64,000 nt of DNA from Rhodovulum sulfidophilum DSM 1374 (GTDB taxonomy: Bacteria; Pseudomonadota; Alphaproteobacteria; Rhodobacterales; Rhodobacteraceae): assembly GCF_001633165.1 (NCBI RefSeq), contig NZ_CP015418.1, positions 3,286,001 to 3,350,000 on the forward strand, in the 5' to 3' direction. Positions 51,612 to 60,347 of the stretch are shown in pieces (position 1 is the first letter of the stretch; each line of letters begins with the position of its first letter). The notes under the pieces were generated by a model. That model saw only the letters and a program-made list of their open reading frames with translations, did not search any database and was not told where the DNA came from. The translations under genes were made by a program, and so were the position numbers.

Positions 51612-53240
51612 CTATCTGCCGTCCTTTTCATCCCCACCGGGAAGCGCGACCCCGCGTTCCTCCATATAAGGCTGGAAATAGTCGCGGAAGGCCGCGAACC
51701 CCTCGGCCAGCATCATGAATTCCTCGCGGTTCATGACCAGCACCTTGCAATCCTCCTTGGCGCGCACCGTGGTCCGGCGCCGGGTCGCCCCGAGGATCAG
51801 CCGCTCGCCGAAATGCCCGCCCGGGCCGATGATCCGGGTCGTCATCGCGCCGCTTTCGGAATCGGGCCGCTCCATCTCGACCGCGCCCGTAATCACCGTA
51901 TAGAACCCGTCCGAGCGGTCGCCCGCATTGTAGATCCGGTCGCCCGCGCGGTAATAGACATAGCGCAGCGGCGGTTTGCCGTAGAATTTCAGCTGCACCA
52001 GGCTGCGCGCCCCCAGCATGTCGAGCGACCAGTTGATCATCACCCGGATGCGGGTGCCGATGCCGGGCAGGAGTGCCAGGTAATAGGACCGCCAGATGAA
52101 CCAGGCGGGAAAGCCGGTGATGTTGCGGCCGAACACATTGGCGACGCCGCGCTTGGCGCCCAGAGAGGCCAGCGCCCCGCGCGAGGCATAGGCGAAGGGC
52201 TTCGGCGCGCGCCCCTTGACCGTGGCCGCGATGTTCTGGGCCACCCGCTTGGCCTCGCGCACCGCGAATTGCGCGGTCGGCGGCGCGAAATCGGCCCGTT
52301 CCGAGGCCCCCTCCTTCAGCGGGATCAGCGCGCAATCGCCCAGCGCCCAGACGCCCTCGACGCCCGGCACCCGCAGCATCCGGTCGACCGGGATCCGCCC
52401 CTTGTCGAGCGGCAGCCCCATCCGCTGCACCACCGGCAGCGGCGCATTGCCGATGGTGGCCACGATGGTGCGAGTGTCGATCACCTCGCCCGTGGTGGTG
52501 ACAAGCTGGCGATGGGTCGCGCTTTTCACGCCGGTGCCAAGCTTGATGTCGATGCCGTGGCGCTCGAGATGGCCGACCGCGTAATCGGCCAGTTCCTTCG
52601 GCATCTCGCCCAGGATACGCGGCGCGAACTCGATCAGCTGCACCCGCACCTCTGAGGGATCGATCTTGGGATAGAAGCGCAGCGAGCGGTCGATCATCTC
52701 CTTCATCTCGCCCACCGTCTCGACCCCCGAGAAGCCGCCGCCGACAACGGTGAAGGTCAGCGCGCCGCGCTTGGTATCGGGCAGCTGGGTGACCTGGGCA
52801 TGTTCGAGCTGCTCGATCACATGGCCGCGCAGACGGCGCGCATCCTCGAGCGTCTTCATCTTCAGCGCATGTTCCTCGAGCCCCGGCATCCGCGAGAAAT
52901 CGGTGCCCTGCCCCAGCGCGATCACCAGATGGTCATAGGCGATCTCGGTCGGGCGCCGCTGGATGCCCTGGAAGACGGTCACCACCTTGCGGTCGAAATC
53001 GACGCTGTCGACCACGGCCTTGCGCACGAAGATGCCGCCGAGGATGAACCGCAGCGGCGAGACCGCATGCGCGGGCATGATCGAGCCGCCCGCGACCTCG
53101 GGCAGAAGCGGCTGGAAGACGAAATAGTTCTGGCCGTTGATCACCTCGATCTCGGCCTTGCGGCCGAACTGGCGGCGCAGCGCGCGGGCCGCATACATGC
53201 CCCCGAAACCGCCCCCCAGAACCACTATCCTGGTCGCCAT
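51612..53240 (-). CDS. NDH-2-like FAD-dependent oxidoreductase with C-terminal cyclic-nucleotide-binding domain
   Basis: A 542-residue protein. The N-terminal FAD fold begins VVLGGGFGGMYAARAL and a second Rossmann segment VVGGGFSGVETVGEM follows near 165-180; GVWALGDCALIP is the C-terminal flavin motif of type II NADH dehydrogenases. Residues about 432-525 form a cNMP-binding domain: AGDRSDGFYTVITGAVEM, then HFGERLILGATRRRTTVRA with the GE and Arg of a phosphate-binding cassette (478-491). Start ATG 53240. The unusual fusion suggests ligand-controlled NADH oxidation. Solitary gene, divergent from the TRAP operon. Confidence 0.88.
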   Translation of the reverse strand: MATRIVVLGGGFGGMYAARALRRQFGRKAEIEVINGQNYFVFQPLLPEVAGGSIMPAHAVSPLRFILGGIFVRKAVVDSVDFDRKVVTVFQGIQRRPTEIAYDHLVIALGQGTDFSRMPGLEEHALKMKTLEDARRLRGHVIEQLEHAQVTQLPDTKRGALTFTVVGGGFSGVETVGEMKEMIDRSLRFYPKIDPSEVRVQLIEFAPRILGEMPKELADYAVGHLERHGIDIKLGTGVKSATHRQLVTTTGEVIDTRTIVATIGNAPLPVVQRMGLPLDKGRIPVDRMLRVPGVEGVWALGDCALIPLKEGASERADFAPPTAQFAVREAKRVAQNIAATVKGRAPKPFAYASRGALASLGAKRGVANVFGRNITGFPAWFIWRSYYLALLPGIGTRIRVMINWSLDMLGARSLVQLKFYGKPPLRYVYYRAGDRIYNAGDRSDGFYTVITGAVEMERPDSESGAMTTRIIGPGGHFGERLILGATRRRTTVRAKEDCKVLVMNREEFMMLAEGFAAFRDYFQPYMEERGVALPGGDEKDGR

Positions 53241-53452
53241 CGCGCGCTCCTGTGCTTGCTCGGTTCTGCCGGGCGGTCCTGCCTGGCTCTTGCGGCGTCG
53301 CAGCATAAAGCATCGCCTGCCCGCCGCCAGACGGTATATTGTCATAGGGGGAACTTCTTGCAGGACCGTGGCGCGGCGGCCCCGGGCGGGACCGCATCCT
53401 GTCCAGATCGCCAATTGCGGTTCGGTCCCGTCTGTGGCAATGGCCCGGACCA

Positions 53453-53992
53453 ATGACACGCGCCACAGCCCTCACCGCCTATCTCAGGCTTTGCCACTGG
53501 CTCGACCGTGCCACGCTGGCCTTCTGCGTGGTGGCGGCCCTGTTCCTGACCGGCGCGACCCTGGCCATCGTGATCCTGCGCTACGGCTTCGGCACCGGGT
53601 CGATCCAGTTCCAGAACGCCGCCGATTATGCCTTCGCGAGCCTTCTGGTCTTCAGCATTCCGGTGACGCTGGCGCGCGGCGGCCATGTCCGGGTCGAGGT
53701 CTTCTCCGAGCGGCTGTCGCCGCGCTATATCCGCATCGCCGACATCGTCGCGGTGCTGGTCTTCCTGATCCCGGTCTTCGGTCTGATGATCCGCGCCTTC
53801 TGGCCCGATCTTTCCTATTCCTGGTCGATCCGCGAAGGCGCGATCGAGACCGGCGGGCTCGGCGGGCTTTACATCGTCAAATCGGCGCTGCCGCTGGCCT
53901 CGGCGCTGATGATCCTGCAGGGGATCGCGATGATCCTGAAACCGTCCGGAAAACCCTCCGATCACGGCAAAGACATGCAGGAGACGCTATGA
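53453..53992 (+). CDS. TRAP transporter small permease (DctQ type)
   Basis: A 179-residue membrane protein with four helices and the DctQ pattern (LAIVILRYGFGTGSIQ, then SLLVFSIPVTLARGGHVRVEVF). It pairs with the large permease and binding protein to import an organic acid with sodium or proton. It overlaps the large permease gene by 4 bases. The start at 53453 lies just beyond the divergent flavoprotein gene. Confidence 0.88.
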   Translation: MTRATALTAYLRLCHWLDRATLAFCVVAALFLTGATLAIVILRYGFGTGSIQFQNAADYAFASLLVFSIPVTLARGGHVRVEVFSERLSPRYIRIADIVAVLVFLIPVFGLMIRAFWPDLSYSWSIREGAIETGGLGGLYIVKSALPLASALMILQGIAMILKPSGKPSDHGKDMQETL

Positions 53993-55527
53993 CCGGGCAG
54001 GAAGGCGTGCTGCTCGCGCTGTTGCTCGGGCTGTTCGGCGGCATTCTCAGCGGCATCCCGGCGATGCTGGCCATCGCGGGCGTGCCGCTCGTGACCGCGC
54101 TGATCGCCTCGGCCTTCGGGCTGTTCGACCTGAGTTTCCTCAATTTCTTCCCCGGCCGGGTCTGGGGCGTGATGTCGAACCGGCTGCTGATGGCGGTACC
54201 GCTCTTCGTACTGATGGGAGTTCTGCTTGAACGCGCGCAGCTTGCCGAGCGCATGCTGGGCGTGCTCGGCCGCCTGACCCGCGGCTCGCCGCGCGGCATG
54301 GGGCTGAGCGTGCTGGCCTTCTCGGCGCTGATCGCGGCCTCGACGGGCATCATCGGGGCGACGGTGGTGATGCTGGTCCTGATCTCGCTGCCCGCGATGC
54401 GCTCGGCCGGGATCGACAAGCGGCTGGCGGCGGGGCTGATCTGCGCCTCGGGCACGCTGGGCCAGGTGATCCCGCCCTCGATCATCCTGGTGCTGCTGGG
54501 CGACCAGATCGGCAATGTCTATCTCGAGGCGCAGCAGGCGGCGGGCAATTTCGCCCCCGACCCGGTCTCGGTCGGCGATCTCTTCGCGGGCGCGCTGCTG
54601 CCCGGGCTGATGCTGGTCGCGATCTATGCGATCTATGTCGCGCTTCGGCTCGGCCCCGCGCCCGAGCCGCGCGCGCCCCGCGAGCCGGTGCCCGCCTCCG
54701 AAATCCTGTTCACCTTCCTGCCGCCGATCCTGCTGATCCTCGCGGTGCTGGGCTCGATCCTCGCGGGCGTCGCCACCACCACCGAGGCGGCGGCACTCGG
54801 CGCCATCGGGGCGATGCTGATGGCCGCGCAGCGGGCCGAAGGCGGCGCCTTCGGACGCTGGCTGATCGCCTCGGCGGGGCTGGCGGCGCTGGTCCTCGTG
54901 GGCATGGGCATGGCCGGGCTCGGCCGGGCCGCGCTTGGCACCCTGCCCGGGCTGCTGGCGCTGGGTGCTGCGGCCCTGATCGCGGCGGGCACGCTGATGG
55001 CGGGGCTTAGGACCTGGCGCGCGGGCCTTCTGCAAGGCGCGCTGGGCGACACCGTCCGGATCTCGGGCATGGTCTTCGGCATCGTGGTCGCGGCCTCGCT
55101 GCTGTCGCTGGTCTTCCGCGGCTTCGGCGGCGACCATCTCGTCGAAGAGCTGATGGCCAGCCTGCCCGGCGGCGGCATGGCCGCGATCTTCCTGGTGATG
55201 GCGGTGATCTTCGTCCTGGGCTTCATCCTCGAGGCGGTCGAGATCATCTATATCGTGGTCCCGCTGCTGGGCCCGCCGATCCTCGGCACCGACATCTCGC
55301 CGGTCTGGTTCGCGATCCTGATCGCGATGAACCTGCAGACCTCGTTCCTGACGCCGCCCTTCGGCTTTGCGCTGTTCTATTTCCGCTCGGTCGCGCCGCC
55401 CGACATCACCACGCTCGACACCTATCGCGGCGTGCTGCCCTTCGTGGCGCTGCAGCTCGTGGCCCTGGGCGTCCTGGTCGCGCTGCCCGAGCTTGCGACC
55501 TGGCTGCCACAGGCGATATTCCGGTAA
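53989..55527 (+). CDS. TRAP transporter large permease (DctM type), enlarged
   Basis: A 512-residue permease. DctM signatures are visible: SGIPAMLAIAGVPLV, then GVLLERAQLAERML, IGATVVMLVLISLP and SGTLGQVIPPSIILVLLGD. Compared with typical DctM proteins of about 430 residues it carries an extra hydrophobic region around residues 290-345 (LAALVLVGMGMAGLG, LLALGAAALIAAG), giving two more membrane segments. It overlaps dctQ by 4 bases. Confidence 0.9.
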   Translation: MTGQEGVLLALLLGLFGGILSGIPAMLAIAGVPLVTALIASAFGLFDLSFLNFFPGRVWGVMSNRLLMAVPLFVLMGVLLERAQLAERMLGVLGRLTRGSPRGMGLSVLAFSALIAASTGIIGATVVMLVLISLPAMRSAGIDKRLAAGLICASGTLGQVIPPSIILVLLGDQIGNVYLEAQQAAGNFAPDPVSVGDLFAGALLPGLMLVAIYAIYVALRLGPAPEPRAPREPVPASEILFTFLPPILLILAVLGSILAGVATTTEAAALGAIGAMLMAAQRAEGGAFGRWLIASAGLAALVLVGMGMAGLGRAALGTLPGLLALGAAALIAAGTLMAGLRTWRAGLLQGALGDTVRISGMVFGIVVAASLLSLVFRGFGGDHLVEELMASLPGGGMAAIFLVMAVIFVLGFILEAVEIIYIVVPLLGPPILGTDISPVWFAILIAMNLQTSFLTPPFGFALFYFRSVAPPDITTLDTYRGVLPFVALQLVALGVLVALPELATWLPQAIFR

Positions 55528-55547
55528 GCGCAACGCAAGAGGACATG

Positions 55548-56612
55548 ATGCACCGCAGAACCTTCCTGAAAACGGGCGCCGGCATCGCCGCGACCGGCAC
55601 GCTGGCCAGCCCTGCGCTCGCCTCGGGCAAGATCCACTGGAAACTGCCCACCGCCTTTCCCAAGATGGCCCCCGCCGTCGGCACCAATGCCACCAATTTC
55701 GCCGCGCGCGTGGCCGCGATGTCGGATGGCCGGCTGAGCTTCACCGTCTATGGCGCGGGCGAGCTGGTGCCGGCCTTCGGTGTCGAGGATGCGGTGCAGG
55801 CCGGAAACGCCCCGGTCGGGCATGGGCCAACCTATTACGCCGCGGGCAAGAACCCCGCCCTGCACTGGTTCACCGGCGTGCCCTTCGGCATGACCTCGGT
55901 CGAGCACATGGCCTGGCTGCGCTGGGGCGGCGGCCAGGAGGTCTGGGACGAGATCTATGCCGAGCGCAATCTCAAGCCGCTCTATTCCGGCAATTCGAAC
56001 ACCCAGTCGGCCGGATGGTTCAAGAAACCGATCGAAAGCGTCGAGGACCTCAAGGGGCTGAACATGCGCATCGCCGGGCTCGGCGGCGAGGTGTTCCGCA
56101 AGCTCGGCGTCAATTCGGTGCTGATGCCGCCGGCCGAGATCTTCCAGGCGCTGCAATCGGGCGCCATCGACGCCGCCGAATGGGTCTCGCCGCATCTCGA
56201 CCAGGCGTTCGGGCTGCAGAAGATCACCGATATCTGCTATCTGCCCGCCTTCACCGAGCCCGGCGCGGGGCTGTCCATTGTCTTCAACCAGGACGCCTGG
56301 GACGAGCTGCCGGCCGACCTGCAGGCGATCTGCGAGGCCGCGGCGCTGGCCGCCGCCTATGAGGTGCAGGGCCAGTTCGACCATTTCAACGCCAAATCGC
56401 TGGCCGAGCTCAAGGCGCAGGGCGTGCGCTTCCTCAACTTCCCCGAAGATGTCATCACCGCCCAGCGCGATGCCTGGAACGAGGTGCAGGATGCGCTTGC
56501 CGCCGAACATCCCGACGTGGCCAAGGTGCGCGCCAGCTACGACCCGGCCCTGGCCGAGGCCCGCGACTATGCCAAGGCGATGACCCTGCCGCTTCTGGCC
56601 GGGCGCAGCTGA
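55548..56612 (+). CDS. TRAP transporter substrate-binding protein (TakP-like)
   Basis: A 354-residue periplasmic protein with a twin-arginine-type signal (RRTFLKTGAG ... ASPALA). The mature part resembles TakP, the alpha-keto acid binder of Rhodobacter sphaeroides: GAGELVPAFGVEDAVQAG, GMTSVEHMAWLRWGGG and LNMRIAGLGGEVFRKLGV. Start ATG 55548 has better spacing from GAGG than ATG 55545. It closes the operon with the two permeases. Confidence 0.9.
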   Translation: MHRRTFLKTGAGIAATGTLASPALASGKIHWKLPTAFPKMAPAVGTNATNFAARVAAMSDGRLSFTVYGAGELVPAFGVEDAVQAGNAPVGHGPTYYAAGKNPALHWFTGVPFGMTSVEHMAWLRWGGGQEVWDEIYAERNLKPLYSGNSNTQSAGWFKKPIESVEDLKGLNMRIAGLGGEVFRKLGVNSVLMPPAEIFQALQSGAIDAAEWVSPHLDQAFGLQKITDICYLPAFTEPGAGLSIVFNQDAWDELPADLQAICEAAALAAAYEVQGQFDHFNAKSLAELKAQGVRFLNFPEDVITAQRDAWNEVQDALAAEHPDVAKVRASYDPALAEARDYAKAMTLPLLAGRS

Positions 56613-56640
56613 GCCTGTCGCCTCCCCCGGGAAACCACAA

Positions 56641-56667
56641 GGGCCGCCCTGCCGGGGCGGCCCTTTT
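56641..56667 (+). terminator. Intrinsic terminator after the TRAP operon
   Basis: Stem GGGCCGCCC (56641-56649), loop TGCCG, stem GGGCGGCCC (56655-56663), then T4. It also lies just past the galU stop on the opposite strand and could serve both. Confidence 0.85.
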
Positions 56668-56685
56668 CCGTCTGTCCCGAGCGGC

Positions 56686-57585
56686 CTATTCGGCAGCGAT
56701 CGCGGTCTGGCTGTCATCGCTCCAGCGCGCCAGCACCTCGGCGCAATCGGGGTCGCGGCTGGCCAGCGCCAGGGTCGCGTCCAGCATCCCCGACTTGGAC
56801 CCGCAATCGTAGCGCACCCCGTCGAAACCGAAGCCCGCAAGCCCCAGCCGCGCCGCATCGCGGGCAATCGCATCGGTCAGCTGGATCTCGTCATTGGCGC
56901 CCGGGCCCTGACTGGCCAGAGTGTCGAAGATCGCCGCATCGAGAATGTAGCGCCCGACCACCGCCTTCATCGAGGGCGCCTCGGCCGCGGCGGGCTTCTC
57001 GACCATGCCGCGCGCGCGGGTGATCCGGCCCTCCTGCCCGGTCGGATCGAGCACGCCATAGCGCGACACGGTCTCGGGCGTCACATCCATCGCGGCGACC
57101 ATATGCCCGGCCCCGGCGCGCCCATAGGCCTCGACCATCTGCGCCAGACAGCCCGGCTCGGACAGGATCAGATCGTCGGGCAGCAGCACCGCCACCGGCC
57201 CCGGCAAAACATGGGAGCGGGCACAAAGCACGGCATGGCCGAGCCCGCGCTGCTCGTGCTGCATCACGAATTCGACCTCGTGCTCGTCCTCGTCCAGCGC
57301 CGCCGCCGCAAGCTCGGCCGCCAGCCGCGCCTTGCCGCGGGCACGCAGCGTCTCTATCAGCCCGGCATCGGCCCGCACATGGCGTTCGATGGCGGTTTTC
57401 GACGGGTGACTGACGAAGACCATGCGTTCGACCCCGGCCGCGCGCGCCTCGTCGATGGCGAACTGGATCAGCGGGGTATCGATGACCGGAAGCAGTTCCT
57501 TCGGCGTCGCCTTGGTCGCGGGAAGAAAGCGGGTTCCGAGCCCTGCGACGGGAAAGATGGCGGTCCGCACGGGCGAAGGGATCAT
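56686..57585 (-). CDS. galU: UTP--glucose-1-phosphate uridylyltransferase
   Basis: A 299-residue nucleotidyltransferase making UDP-glucose for polysaccharides. The start FPVAGLGTRFLPATKATPKELLPVIDTPLIQ is the GalU nucleotide-binding signature, and the GYG-like LPDDLILSEPGC and VEKPAAAEAPS motifs follow. No SDR-type or cupin fusion. The GH128-like glycosidase gene follows upstream on the same strand with a 246-base gap (57586-57831), in which I see no gene. Confidence 0.94.
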   Translation of the reverse strand: MIPSPVRTAIFPVAGLGTRFLPATKATPKELLPVIDTPLIQFAIDEARAAGVERMVFVSHPSKTAIERHVRADAGLIETLRARGKARLAAELAAAALDEDEHEVEFVMQHEQRGLGHAVLCARSHVLPGPVAVLLPDDLILSEPGCLAQMVEAYGRAGAGHMVAAMDVTPETVSRYGVLDPTGQEGRITRARGMVEKPAAAEAPSMKAVVGRYILDAAIFDTLASQGPGANDEIQLTDAIARDAARLGLAGFGFDGVRYDCGSKSGMLDATLALASRDPDCAEVLARWSDDSQTAIAAE

Positions 57586-57831
57586 GTGAAACTCCTGAAA
57601 TAACAGAATGCACCTGCAGCATAACGGAGCATGGGCGCAAAAAGTTTCAGCCGATGCCGCTTTTCTGCTCGGCGCTCCGGCAAAACTCCGCCTCCCGGCC
57701 CCGCCCCTCTCGTCACAAGCCTGCCGTCACACGCCTGAAATCGGCGCATGGCCGGAAAGACACCGCACGCGGAAACGCAGCTGGGACAGCGGGACCGGCC
57801 CCCTGCCGGGGCCGCAGATCGGGGCGGCGGA

Positions 57832-58683
57832 TCAGTCCGAACGGGCGATCTCGCGCCCGCCCAGCTCGGACAGCACGCGGCGGAAGGCCTGCCCCGCCGG
57901 AGTGGGCCGCAGGTGATCGTCGACGAGATTGATCTTCGGCACCGCGCCCTTCCAAGGATAGGGATTGGCGGCGAACCAGGCATGGCGCTCGACGAAGGGC
58001 AGCCCGTCCATCATCCGGACCGCGCCTTCGAGAAATGCCGCGCTGGCGGCATAGCTTCCTACGCCCGGGCGGTCCCAGTCCACCAGCGCGAATTCGGTCA
58101 CCCAGATCGGGCGACGATAGGCGCGATGCACCGCCTGCAGCCAGCGCCGGAATGCCGCCACATCGCCGTCGGTCGAATAGTAATGCACCGCCATGAAGTC
58201 GATCCGGTAGCCGCGCCGGTCCGCCTCGGTCATGAAGCGGCGCTGCCAGGAGCCGGGGCCGAGCGTTCCGTCCCTGGTGACGGCCGGGCTGCCGATCCGG
58301 AGCCCCCGCCCCTTCGCCTCGACCTGCGGCCAGAGCGCGAGCGCGCGCGCGACGCTCAATCCGCCTTGATGGGCGCCGTGACCGTCGGGTTCGTTGAAGG
58401 CCAGCAGCGCCCGCACCGGGCGATCCGACCGGATTGCCGCCGCAAGATCGCGCTCGGAATGGATCATCGGCACGAATTCGACGCTGCGCGAGACCGGCCT
58501 CCCGGTCCAGAGCTGGTCGGTCCGCCATGTGTAATACCAGCCCAGAGCGGGATGATCCTCGATCCAGCGGATCGTGGTATAGCGGCTGTTCTCCCAGGCA
58601 CCGATGCCGGCTTTCTGGGCCAGAGCCGGAGCCGTCAGGGACAAAAGCCAGACGGCAAGGAAAAACATGGTTTTTCCAGGCAT
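57832..58683 (-). CDS. Secreted glycoside hydrolase (GH128/Asl1-like)
   Basis: A 283-residue protein with a signal peptide (MPGKTMFFLAVWLLSLTAPALA region). The hydrolase core of Asl1-like proteins (Glyco_hydro_cc) is recognisable: FNEPDGHGAHQG with the acid/base Glu, RIDFMAVHYYS, and PIWVTEFALVDWD with the nucleophile Glu. GH128 members cleave beta-1,3-glucans. Start at ATG 58683 with GAGAGGA just upstream; a longer frame from 58746 would lack such a site. Proximity to galU hints at extracellular polysaccharide handling. Confidence 0.82.
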   Translation of the reverse strand: MPGKTMFFLAVWLLSLTAPALAQKAGIGAWENSRYTTIRWIEDHPALGWYYTWRTDQLWTGRPVSRSVEFVPMIHSERDLAAAIRSDRPVRALLAFNEPDGHGAHQGGLSVARALALWPQVEAKGRGLRIGSPAVTRDGTLGPGSWQRRFMTEADRRGYRIDFMAVHYYSTDGDVAAFRRWLQAVHRAYRRPIWVTEFALVDWDRPGVGSYAASAAFLEGAVRMMDGLPFVERHAWFAANPYPWKGAVPKINLVDDHLRPTPAGQAFRRVLSELGGREIARSD

Positions 58684-59076
58684 TGTCAGTCCTCTCGCAG
58701 GAAGCGACCCTCGCGTTCCTTTTTGCAGGAAGCGATCCCTCGCCAAGCGACCCCTCGCTTTGCCCGGAAGCCTAGTTCCGAGGCGGGCAGAAAATGTGGC
58801 GGAAGGCGTGCTTCATTAGGGAATTCGAAGGACATTTGGTTCTGCCTTGCGAAACGGTGATCGCAGGCACGCCGGCATCGTCTTCGGAACACGTCATGAT
58901 CGGCGGCCACAGGGGCAGGAATGCCCCACGCCTAGCCGATCCGCCCGCCACAATTCGGCGGCTACAATTCAGCGGCTCGGGCATCCCCGATCCGGCCGCC
59001 GGAGCGGTTGGCTCTGGATAAGAGCAAAGAGAGGTCTATGCTGAGGGCTGCGTTGCCAAGGCCCCGATACATCCAG
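58684..59076. other. Intergenic region between the glycosidase and pqi genes with two sets of short repeats
   Basis: 393 bases without a confident gene. Near the glycosidase start are three related copies of AAGCGA-(C/T)-CC-TCGC (58702-58714, 58730-58743, 58745-58758). Nearer the pqi genes is a tandem 14-base repeat CAATTC(G/A)GCGGCT(A/C) (58951-58964 and 58965-58978). Both look like possible protein-binding sites of the two divergent promoters. Confidence 0.45.
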
Positions 59077-59724
59077 ATGACCGCCCCCTCGCCCACCGAG
59101 CCCGATCTGTCCGCGCAGGATCTCTCCGAGCTGATCGCCTGCCCGCAATGCGACGCGGTCTACCGGGCGGTCCAGCCCGCGCCCCGGGCACGCGCGGTCT
59201 GCGCGCGCTGCCATACCGTGCTGATCGCGCCTCAGCGCCAGGCCGGGCAGCGGCTGATCGCGGTCGCCCTGACGGTGGTGGTGCTGATCTGCGCCGCGAC
59301 CCTGACGCCCTTCCTCGAGGTCGAGGCGGGCGGCATGAGCAACGCCACCTCGGTCCTCGACGCGGCGCTTGCCTTCGCCGGGCGCCCGATGCTGCTGGTG
59401 CTGACGCTGGCGGTGGCGGCGCTGATCGTCTTCGTGCCGGTGCTGAGGGCGCTTCTGATCCTCTACGTGCTCACGCCCATCGTGTTCGACCGCCCGCCCG
59501 CCCGGCATGCCCGCGCCGCCTTCCGGCTGTCCGAGACCCTGCGGCCCTGGTCCATGGCCGAGGTCTTCGCCATCGGCTGCGCGGTCGCACTGGTCAAGAT
59601 CTCGGACCTCGCGCATGTCGCCTTCGGCCCCGCCTTCTGGATGTTCTCGGCCCTTGTCATCCTGATCGTGGTACAGGACACCTTCATGTGCAGGTATTCG
59701 GTATGGAGATCTCTGGACAGGTGA
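59077..59724 (+). CDS. Paraquat-inducible protein A, first single-module copy
   Basis: A 215-residue membrane protein of the PqiA family. An N-terminal zinc ribbon (CPQCDAVYRA, then CARCHTV) precedes four hydrophobic helices. The start at 59077 (MTAPSPTEPDL) is chosen by family appearance; ATG 59038 with GAGAGG upstream is an alternative adding 13 residues. In E. coli PqiA has two such modules fused; here they are separate genes. It overlaps the second copy by 22 bases. Confidence 0.85.
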   Translation: MTAPSPTEPDLSAQDLSELIACPQCDAVYRAVQPAPRARAVCARCHTVLIAPQRQAGQRLIAVALTVVVLICAATLTPFLEVEAGGMSNATSVLDAALAFAGRPMLLVLTLAVAALIVFVPVLRALLILYVLTPIVFDRPPARHARAAFRLSETLRPWSMAEVFAIGCAVALVKISDLAHVAFGPAFWMFSALVILIVVQDTFMCRYSVWRSLDR

Positions 59725-60347
59725 GAACCGCGCGCGACATGGGCCTGGTGGCCTGCACCCGCTGCACCCGGATCTGGCCCGCAGGGACCCGGCACTGCGC
59801 GCGCTGCGGCCAGAAGCTGAGCCAGCGCTCGCCGCTCTCGCTGCAGCGGGTCTGGGCCTGGTGGTGCCTCGGGCTGATCGCCTATGTGCCCGCCAACATC
59901 TACCCGATGCTCGAGACCCGGACCCTGGTCACGACCCAGGACAACACCATCATCGGCGGCGCGGTCGAGATCGCCCGTCACGGCAACTGGGGCATCGCCG
60001 CCGTGATCCTGACCGCCTCGGTCCTGATCCCGATCGGCAAGTTCCTCGCCGTTGCCGGGCTGGCGCTCGGCATCACCCGCGGCAGCCGCCTCAGCCGGGT
60101 CCGGCGCCAGCAGCTTTACGAGGTGGTCGAATATATCGGCCGCTGGTCGATGATCGACGTCTTCGTCGTCGCCATCCTGTCCTCGCTGGTCCAGCTCGGT
60201 GCGGTGGTGTCGATCAGCCCCGGCACCGCAAGCCTGTTCTTCGCCGTCTCGGTCATCGCAACCATGCTGTCGGCCCAAAGCTTCGACAGCCGCCTGCTTT
60301 GGGACAAGACCGATCCTCCTCCTGCCCCCCGGAGCCATATGGCATGA
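59703..60347 (+). CDS. Paraquat-inducible protein A, second single-module copy
   Basis: A 214-residue PqiA-type membrane protein with its own zinc ribbon (CTRCTRIWPAGTRHCARCGQKL) and four helices; YVPANIYPMLE and IDVFVVAILSSLVQLG are family motifs. The start ATG 59703 overlaps the end of the preceding copy. Its stop overlaps the pqiB start by 4 bases. The two proteins together would equal a fused PqiA. Confidence 0.87.
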   Translation: MEISGQVRTARDMGLVACTRCTRIWPAGTRHCARCGQKLSQRSPLSLQRVWAWWCLGLIAYVPANIYPMLETRTLVTTQDNTIIGGAVEIARHGNWGIAAVILTASVLIPIGKFLAVAGLALGITRGSRLSRVRRQQLYEVVEYIGRWSMIDVFVVAILSSLVQLGAVVSISPGTASLFFAVSVIATMLSAQSFDSRLLWDKTDPPPAPRSHMA

